Origin: Ceratodon purpureus
Taxonomy: Eukaryota; Streptophyta; Bryopsida; Pseudoditrichales; Ditrichaceae
Reading direction: 5' to 3'
Assembly: GCA_014871385.1 (NCBI GenBank)
Contig: CM026433.1
Location: 15,441,985-15,505,984, forward strand
DNA length: 64,000 nucleotides
In this document: one piece after another, positions 58,601 through 64,000 of the stretch
How the letters are laid out: each line of letters begins with the position of its first letter
Numbering within the stretch: position 1 is the first letter of the stretch
Notes under the pieces: generated by a model
Told to the model about the DNA's origin: nothing
Database searches by the model: none
The model's input: the letters and a program-made list of their open reading frames with translations, nothing else
Position numbers and translations under genes: made by a program

Positions 58601-59958
58601 TCGGTGACTCTCTGGTTGACACAGCTCAAAACTCTGTCGGTGGCTTGTTCATCAGGAGAGGAGGGAGGAGCGTAAAGCTGCTGGTAATAGCTGCGGCAGA
58701 TTTCTTGAAGCTGCTGTTGCTCACATTGAATCTGCCCCTTAGAGTCTAGAAGTTTGGTGATGCTATGGGATTTTGGTTTTTCTCGAACAACATTAAAGAA
58801 GTCTTTGTTGCACGCATCCCCTTTGTCTCTCCACTTTACCCGTGCACGAATTCTTTGACCTTCAGCTTTGGATCTTTCAAGTTCAGATAACTTTTCCCGG
58901 AGCGTAGCCACTTCTAGCTGAAGGGGGAAAGAACAGGGGTCGGAGTGGAGTCTTGCCTGAGCCGAAGAAAGTTCCTGCTGCAGTTCAACCTCAAGGGCTC
59001 TGGTTGAGAGAGCTTTTTGTTTGGAGTAGTTTCGGTAGAAGTGAAGGACTTTTCTAAGCTTCGAATAGAAGGAGAGCCCTTCTGGGAGAGCACTCCATAT
59101 TCGCTGGACCTCTGCAGTTGTCTCGGTAATGTAAGATACATTCATTTTCCAAGAGGGGCGCAGTCGCTGTCCACCTGTGATCGTCAATTTGATACACACC
59201 GGCAGATGATCCGAGAGTGCACACCCCCCATGAATGAAATAAGAGTCAATTTGGACAGAGCACCTGCTTGGATCTGGTTTAGGAGTATAAAACCGATCCA
59301 GGCGAGCTAGGATGCGTTCACCATGGGTGCGACCGTTGTCCCATGAAAAGCGGGGTCCCTGGGTGGAGGAGAACCGGTCCTCGAGATTTAAAGCGGACTT
59401 CAAGCTGTTCCAAATGAACCGCTCTTGGTCGCCCAGAAGGCGTCCACAGGCTGAGGATTTGTCACGGCTGCTCTCCACCATGTTGAAATCACCGCCCAGA
59501 ATCCAGCTGTGGTGGAGGGGAAGGGCTTCAGGTACGCTATTCCATAGTGTTCGGCGTTGCTGGGCGTCGTTGGGGCTGTAGGCATTGGCGATTCCAATCT
59601 CGCTACCTGAGGCGGTTTTGAGTGTGAGCCAGAGAATCCGACCATGGTTAATGCTACCTGAGTTGACTACATGTCCAATGAGTTTACTGAGAATTAAAGT
59701 GGCTGTCCCACCGCAGCCAGCTCCAGCTTCATTTCGGTGATGACCATATCCAGCAGAGGCTTCTGTGTAGTAGTAATCTGCCCTGTTGTTAAGTTGGCGG
59801 CCTAGTTCACTTGCCTTGGTTCCTGTCAGCTTATGTTCTTGAATGAGGAAGATGTCTGGGGCGGGTTGGAGGGATTGGATATAGTTGCGCAGCCTACGTA
59901 CTTTGTCCGGGTCGTTTAATCCCCGGACGTTGAGTGTGTAGATGGACAGCTGCATCAT
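55663..59958 (-). CDS. LINE ORF2: endonuclease and reverse transcriptase
   Basis: The frame is open from 60042, but the start preferred here is the ATG at 59958, overlapping the ORF1 stop, because the endonuclease begins right after it (MMQLSIYTLNVRGLND); this gives 1431 aa. In that numbering, the APE-type endonuclease shows IQEHK (catalytic Glu about 41), GGDFNM (about 155-160) and SDH (about 249-251). The reverse transcriptase shows LGPDGVS, LIPKTG, RPITLLNSAYKILAK, FLKVDFRKAFDKVSW, RGVRQGCPLAPLLF and the catalytic FADD (about 713-716). A zinc-binding zf-RVT region (CPVCTDNSLETYSHRFYQC) lies near the C-terminus. No RNase H domain was noticed. There are no stops or frameshifts, so the protein is potentially active in target-primed reverse transcription. 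Confidence 0.95.
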   Translation of the reverse strand: MMQLSIYTLNVRGLNDPDKVRRLRNYIQSLQPAPDIFLIQEHKLTGTKASELGRQLNNRADYYYTEASAGYGHHRNEAGAGCGGTATLILSKLIGHVVNSGSINHGRILWLTLKTASGSEIGIANAYSPNDAQQRRTLWNSVPEALPLHHSWILGGDFNMVESSRDKSSACGRLLGDQERFIWNSLKSALNLEDRFSSTQGPRFSWDNGRTHGERILARLDRFYTPKPDPSRCSVQIDSYFIHGGCALSDHLPVCIKLTITGGQRLRPSWKMNVSYITETTAEVQRIWSALPEGLSFYSKLRKVLHFYRNYSKQKALSTRALEVELQQELSSAQARLHSDPCSFPLQLEVATLREKLSELERSKAEGQRIRARVKWRDKGDACNKDFFNVVREKPKSHSITKLLDSKGQIQCEQQQLQEICRSYYQQLYAPPSSPDEQATDRVLSCVNQRVTERMRDQLNCDLTVEELRTAAKALARDKALGPDGVSIVFYTHHWNLLAPDYLRMVNQALQAERLPKQMTQGAISLIPKTGPQEDLGNQRPITLLNSAYKILAKALQMRLTPLLAELISPDQTAFVPKRFILDNVFVAHETIDTARRTKQPLLFLKVDFRKAFDKVSWHFLFKCMEKMGLGPYYIALSKLLFTGASACVNVNRQKTASFDICRGVRQGCPLAPLLFILVAESLNSLLKSAQQQGEIQGIRIPNSQQSQLISQFADDTSISLEVSDPGTILHLVDLLNTFKAATRLEINWSKSSACWCSTHPRPAWITNIGWTWADENELSKLLGTPFGIKLDTADIDQFLISRIRSKLEYWSTTKLSLAGRAMIVKQVLLSSLWYFLSIWHGSVKAIHRVKALLRNYLWAGSEHSARTRVNWFDCCAKKPVGGLFLIDPQEATCSLLCKWVLAAYLPGASNLQLFLRNKLWRSSPEKQNRWPCHPLWGLVDNHSPVAGSKTWSKVQLAWKRMIKNLRESPRADSAEASEVSLWWGLNYKGGDLNLSRQNALSLYNRGLQKVADLWDMALQRPKPIETLQAEFNLTDAKSLSVESLCRKTEQEFGRALSTDPILLRQGSWIGGFEPSDDDTPFFLVQTSRIWQPASIQDPNCLPTLPFGHAVYSVGPQSRSLILDVAQRLEHIVRRWQGTIRIIRVAPVGKSIKTPSYVYYGVVWRLPHFDPQLWSWKNSLPLTMFSAKVGRELLSNRQQLQTSIDRKWRHEATITFPLDWKTNWKCRSQKEAAFVWSIWHQAVATNTWRHKFNPRADPSCPVCTDNSLETYSHRFYQCPQSKKLWTFAFTIIHWLLKGKQNIGPAKTFSLEQCIFGRRIRLRRMGTIRIWNLLRGIVLWGSWILRNEAVFEGTAWSIRRIQDYTWDSLLEYGRIDWIKTKRRHNRAKTPEKAQKALDELDAAWTQNGILCIRTGLNVAWNSIPANRLVIFW

Positions 59959-61838
59959 TATTGACGATTGGGGAAAGAGGCCGGGGCAGCTGAGGCGGTG
60001 GGTGCCGCTGCAGCTTCGAGACGATTGGAGAGAGCTTGCCACTTCGCTTTATAGGATGCTGCTAGGCGAATAGAGCTGGCCCGGGAGCTTGATGTTTGAC
60101 TTGAGCTGGGGGAGGCTGATCCTGAAGAAGCTGTGTCCTGTTGTGAGAGGAGGGATGAGCGGATTGCTATATGTCCATTCCCTTGGGGCGGTGTTGTGTC
60201 AGGGATGAGCCGACTAGCTTCAATTGCAGAGTCTGCTCGTGGGGAGTCTATAACTTGTGTTGGAAAAGCGTCAAGGTGGAGGGGGGAGGCAGAGCTGTTG
60301 CTCTGGGCAGTATGCCGTTCCCGATTCCTGATTTCCTCAATGGTCCGAAAGGCCTCGGCAGGTGGGGCATCAAGAAGGATTCGCAAGTTTCCCCCTACAT
60401 CCTGAATGACGAATTGGTTGCTCGGTAAGTCTTCTGGAGATGATAATTCTAGGCGTTTTGAAGTGCCATTGCTTTTCTCTGGGGAGCTGAATTGAGAGTT
60501 GGATCCTGCACCTCGCTTTGCACCGGGATTCCTCCCATACCGTCCCAGGGACCAGGTCATAGGAGCACCGGCTTGCTGATCAGGAGGTTCTTCAAGCATG
60601 GCCGCAACCTGTTCAGATGTACATACCTGTATTGGTTGTTGCAGATTAACAGGTGGAGAGGGTTGCGTTGGTTCGGGGCCTCTTGGAGGAGGAGGCGGGG
60701 GCAGGGGCTCGGGATCCCTAGGTGGTTTCCGTGATCTCCTGTTGCGAACCACCGTGAATCCTTGAGAGTCTGTCTCCCCTGGGGATTGATGTGGAACGTC
60801 TATTGGGGGATCAGCTGGTGCTGGACGGGGTGCCAAGTTGGTGGCTGGGGTCCTTGGGATTGGGTTGAGTTCATCTCGCTGCCGAGGTGGATTGCTGGGG
60901 TAGTCAGGCCGCTCAGGGCTCCAAGCACCGTTAAACTTTAGCTCTAGACAATCTGCCACTTTGTGGCTGAGTGAATGGCAGAACCTGCAGCGTACGGGGG
61001 CGTGCTCATAATTGAGAATCAGCAGGTTCCTCTTCCCTCCTATGCCGAAGACTTCTAGTGCTGAAGGCCATCCTTGGGTTATGTCCAAGCCAATGCAGAA
61101 ACGGGGATCACGCAGAAATTTATTCTGGGGGTCTGCCTGGTAGACTGGGCCTAAAGAAGCTGCGAGCAGACCTTCAACAGGTTTAAATTCGTGTGGAATT
61201 TTAACGAGGCTGATCCAAGTGGGGAGTTTCAAACCTGAGGGGAAATCTGGGTTGAAGTTAGGCTCCCATTCCTGGTAAGCACATTGTCCCCACGGTGTGT
61301 TGTGGGGGGTGAGAGCAAGTAACCGCCAAGTGGTAATCACGTTCGAAGTTGTGAGGAAGATGAAGCCGCGTCCCATGTCCATCTTGAGAGAAACGCCATT
61401 GTAACCTAGCTGCTGGTTGAGAAGGTGTATCCAGTCCACCAATGCGCTCTGAGGGATCTTCCTGCCGAAGAAGCTGGCGATGACTGTGACTTCCTTCAAT
61501 CGAGCTGCTTCCGCTTCCAGCACTGCTGGGTCTAGCTGGGGTCCTGCGGAAAGTTGTCGCATCAAGAGTCCATGATAGATCCTGTTGAAGCCGCTGGGCA
61601 GCTGCTCGTTGGGTTCTGGTTGGTACGGGTTGAACCTGCCCCTGTCGCCAATGCGATAGCATAGAATAGGACAGGCTAGAGATGATTCTGAAACTGCAAT
61701 TTTCGGGGGAAGTACCTGACGATGCGGGGGTGGAGCATTGTTGCCTTGTCCGGATCTGGCCCTGTGTTGAGGTCCTGAGCTTCCACGCGCCCCAGCTCCT
61801 TGCTCGCCTCGTGCGAGCACAGCCTTGTACGAGTCCAT
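59958..61838 (-). CDS. LINE ORF1: RNA-binding protein with CCHC zinc knuckle
   Basis: 626 aa. The N-terminus is Arg/Gly/Pro-rich. Residues about 110-260 resemble the DUF4283-type domain common in plant L1 ORF1 proteins (TVIASFFGRK, MGRGFIFLTTSNVITTWRLL). A zinc knuckle CRFCHSLSHKVADC (C284, C287, H292, C297; CX2CX4HX4C) follows. The C-terminal half is Pro/Ser-rich and probably disordered. The family role is binding of element RNA in a ribonucleoprotein. The stop codon TAA (59960-59958) shares its last A with the ORF2 ATG. Confidence 0.9.
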   Translation of the reverse strand: MDSYKAVLARGEQGAGARGSSGPQHRARSGQGNNAPPPHRQVLPPKIAVSESSLACPILCYRIGDRGRFNPYQPEPNEQLPSGFNRIYHGLLMRQLSAGPQLDPAVLEAEAARLKEVTVIASFFGRKIPQSALVDWIHLLNQQLGYNGVSLKMDMGRGFIFLTTSNVITTWRLLALTPHNTPWGQCAYQEWEPNFNPDFPSGLKLPTWISLVKIPHEFKPVEGLLAASLGPVYQADPQNKFLRDPRFCIGLDITQGWPSALEVFGIGGKRNLLILNYEHAPVRCRFCHSLSHKVADCLELKFNGAWSPERPDYPSNPPRQRDELNPIPRTPATNLAPRPAPADPPIDVPHQSPGETDSQGFTVVRNRRSRKPPRDPEPLPPPPPPRGPEPTQPSPPVNLQQPIQVCTSEQVAAMLEEPPDQQAGAPMTWSLGRYGRNPGAKRGAGSNSQFSSPEKSNGTSKRLELSSPEDLPSNQFVIQDVGGNLRILLDAPPAEAFRTIEEIRNRERHTAQSNSSASPLHLDAFPTQVIDSPRADSAIEASRLIPDTTPPQGNGHIAIRSSLLSQQDTASSGSASPSSSQTSSSRASSIRLAASYKAKWQALSNRLEAAAAPTASAAPASFPNRQ

Positions 61839-62072
61839 GTAGTCGGTCCAAAGTGAGTGCTAATTCGTCATTAGGGTTTGCTAACCCTAATTAGAGTGCG
61901 CGTTTCCGAGGAACCTGCTACAACTAGAGCTAAGTTCGATTCACGAAGTACACGCCCATCGATAGGAATCAGAGAGGAACCATCAGATGGTTAGCATCGC
62001 GGAGCGCCATCGCTCGCCGCCTCCCTGCTCTCGCCACCGATCCGTTTGAGCATAAATTTTCTCAGGCAGCAA
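61839..62072 (-). promoter_or_regulatory. LINE 5' UTR with presumed internal promoter
   Basis: These 234 bp lie between the target duplication and the ORF1 ATG. The first part is G+C-rich (GGCGGCGAGCGATGGCGCTC on the minus strand), as in many plant LINE 5' ends. Promoter function is inferred from family behaviour. Confidence 0.5.
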
Positions 62073-62087
62073 CTTCAACCTTATTAT

Positions 62088-62839
62088 GATTGTGACACTG
62101 TTTTCAGTATTCACAGTGAAAACACCCCGAAGAATCCAAGATTGCCAAAAATCTGGCTAAGTACACTATTTCCAAAATAGCGGCCATTGAATAGAAAAAA
62201 GGCTTTGGCACCAACCACAGCATTCCCATACGCTCTTCACAAATACCAAGACAGACAGAAAATGGGTTTTGGAGGGGAATTTGGTGCAATATCAGAGTTT
62301 ATGATTCAAATTTTAAACAATTTATTTTCCCACATTCTTTGATCATGCATTTTGCAGGGATTTAGGGTGGGTGGCAAAATTAGCTGCTCCAAAGGGAGGC
62401 TGCTCCAAAAGGGGAAAGTCCAGACACATATTGATATGGTGATGAGAAATCAAGCCAATCTCAATGATCATTGATTCACTGATAATGCAACGTGGTAACA
62501 TATGGCACAGGCCCCAATGTATTGTGATACAATGTCACAATGTGGAGCGTTTGCCCCTATTTTAGCAGAGATATTGGCCTATCAGCCATTGCCTGCAGCC
62601 TGAGCTATTCCTTCAAGCAATAAGTAATAAAAAATATTCAAAGAGCAAAGGCGAAAATTCTACAGTATTTGTAAATTCAGCTAGTTGCTTGTCTACCAAA
62701 ATAAGTATTGTTGGTCTTGTAAATTTCTTGGATGATTTTTTGTAATTTATTTATTTTGTAATTTCGTTGCGGATGAAAAGATACACTATCTCATACAACC
62801 ACAAGGAAAATGCTTTGAAGAAAAAAAATTGAAAGTCTT
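62088..62839. other. Spacer right of the LINE
   Basis: Continuation of the pre-insertion locus. No gene recognised. Confidence 0.4.
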
Positions 62840-63572
62840 AATTTGTTATTTGTATAGCAAAGTTTTGGTGCCCAAAAAGTATACATTGCAAACACATTTG
62901 ACCTATACAAGGTCATCAATTCATCTTGGTGTGGAAATTAGGTCTGTGTTCAAAAAGTTTGAATCTCATACAAGCTTCAGAAAGGGAAAGAATCATTGAT
63001 TTTCTGAAAAGAGGTGTTCTGAAATTGCCATACATTCTCCAAAATTACCAAAAGAGCAATCTAAACATGTCCAATTAGAAATCCAAACACTAAATATGTT
63101 GGAGTAAAATTCAAAAAAGTAAATTTCACTGTAATTTTGATGTGCACTTTTGAAATAATGGGTTGTGGAGATGAACCCCTTGCCACATCATAGTTATTGA
63201 ATGAAAAATCTATAGTCCCGATGAAAAATAAAGATTAGATGTAATATTTTATGTAGATGAAAAATGAATTTTGGATGAAAACTAAATTTCTGGATGATGA
63301 TTTTTATTTGGATGAAAAAATTCACCAACTTCTTTAGATGGAACCGGTTGGTTAGATGAAAGTATTTATGAGATGAAAACTCTCATGAATGTGTATGGAT
63401 GAAAAAATATTGGACCCATCATTTTGCCCTGTCACTTTCTGCCCATGTGAATAACATGCAACTTGACCAGAAAGTGGGAGATTTTGATTGCTTATTGGCT
63501 GCCCTGATTTAAAGCGAATTCTTGTTAAATGCATCACTTTTGCATCGTAACTCCAAATGCTATGAAATTTAA
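62840..63572 (-). mobile_element. TTAA element, subfamily C, partial copy (C2) interrupted by B2
   Basis: Inverse to C1. It shares the ATGATGTGGCAAGGGGT block (63180-63200), the TGGATGAAAA array (63185-63410), TTTTGGAGAATGTA, and GGAGTTACGATGCAAAAG (about 63540-63555). The left end near 62840 lacks the inverted terminus. At 63569 the homology is broken by element B2, and the rest presumably continues beyond the window. Confidence 0.65.
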
Positions 63573-64000
63573 CCCCTAACTATCCCTAAAACCCAAAATG
63601 GGTTTTTGCACTTTCGGGCAGTCCATATGGAGGGGTTAAAAGTAATATTTTTTTTCAAGATTTTTACTGGATGCTTCCTTTACGGTAAGGTCTATGTAGT
63701 AAAAATTTTGAAGCCAAATTCCAATTTTAGAACCTTCATCTAGAAATTTTAGGTTTCAAGTCCAAAACGGGCAGTCTAAATTTAGGTCTTTTTACAAAAA
63801 CAAAAATTGAAATATGTTCATAACCAAATTACTATACAAATTCCATAGTGACCCAAGTCAAAAAATTTACCAATTTTACAAGGGCAGCCTCCAAAACTTA
63901 CAAAGACAAGCTTTAAAGTTTTTAGTAATTTTTGAATTTTTCCTTTCAAAATTTGTCAAATTCGAGATATTTGAATTTTTGAATTTTTTTTTCTTCTGAA
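63569..64000 (-). mobile_element. TTAA element, subfamily B copy 2 (B2), cut by the window end
   Basis: It begins TTAACCCCTAACTATCCC at 63569. On the minus strand it matches the right half of B1, including the internal TTTAACCCCT word (about 63634-63643), ACTGCCCGAAA, AAAATTTTGAAGCC-type and GGAGGCTGCCCTT-type words. It is inserted in subfamily C sequence at the point equivalent to 43531 in C1. The other end is outside the window. Confidence 0.7.

Larger units (their letters stand above)
55569..62087 (-). mobile_element. Full-length L1-type LINE retrotransposon with 15-bp target duplication
   Basis: The element runs from 62072 (5' end) to 55584 (3' end) on the minus strand, about 6.5 kb. The target duplication CTTCAACCTTATTAT is at 55569-55583 and 62073-62087. 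A poly(A) tail of about 11 appears as a T-run from about 55583. The order is a 234-bp 5' UTR, ORF1, ORF2, and a short 3' UTR of about 80 bp. Both ORFs are intact and the duplication is perfect, so the insertion is recent. No long terminal repeats are present. Confidence 0.95.

Noticed and set aside
59959-60042. Longer ORF2 beginning at 60042
   Set aside because: The added 28 residues overlap ORF1 and are outside the endonuclease fold; the ATG at 59958 sits exactly on the ORF1 stop and directly before the conserved domain.

Overview
This is a eukaryotic nuclear window from a plant, about 63-65% A+T by eye, with multi-exon GT-AG genes separated by repeat-rich spacers. Plant identity comes from an NDL (NDRG-type) gene, a SIAMESE-RELATED-type CDK inhibitor, a plant-form C53/CDK5RAP3 and an L1-type LINE. 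A DRC5/TCTE1-like gene for the axonemal dynein regulatory complex implies flagellated cells. The source is therefore probably a land plant with swimming sperm (fern, lycophyte, moss, liverwort, hornwort, or cycad/Ginkgo) or a streptophyte alga, not a flowering plant or conifer. The species cannot be fixed from the sequence.

Genes from left to right, with exons solved by reading frame and splice phase: (1) the 3' end of a 20S proteasome alpha subunit PAA/PSMA6 (145-1097, +); (2) a seven-exon DRC5/TCTE1-like LRR gene (3331-6072, +); (3) a ten-exon NDL gene (15387-18025, +); (4) a three-exon unassigned 156-aa helical protein (18719-19559, +); (5) an ankyrin/coiled-coil gene of at least 11 exons (24743-20141, -), convergent with gene 4; (6) a ten-exon CDK5RAP3/C53 gene (33594-36650, +) with an expanded array of IDWG motifs; (7) a single-exon SMR-type CDK inhibitor (39329-38898, -), convergent with gene 6. 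They do not form one pathway. Proteasome, C53 (UFM1/ER-phagy) and SMR share only a broad protein-turnover and cell-cycle theme.

The spacers hold mobile DNA. The main discovery candidate is a set of about 0.8-1.2 kb non-autonomous elements with ends TTAA-CCCCTAAAG ... CTTTAGGGG-TTAA, in at least four subfamilies: A at 7.4, 27, 28.3 and 29.6 kb; B at 41.3 and 63.6 kb; C at 43.4 and 63 kb; D at 47.1 and 32.9 kb. The TTAA boundary suggests a piggyBac- or Kolobok-like transposase, which is not encoded here. Subfamilies with different sequence still share an internal core around AACCGTAAGATCTTG, and one B copy is nested inside a C copy. Other elements are a full-length LINE (55584-62072) with intact ORF1 and ORF2 coupled by TAATG and a 15-bp target duplication; a MULE-type MITE (50.2 kb); two TA-flanked MITEs (12.9 and 51.6 kb); a TAA-flanked MITE (8.6 kb); and a 33-bp poly(T) insertion with a 13-bp target duplication (51.0 kb). 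Two strong hairpins (4756-4822 and 54674-54791) are candidate small-RNA precursors. No tRNA, rRNA or CRISPR array was recognised.
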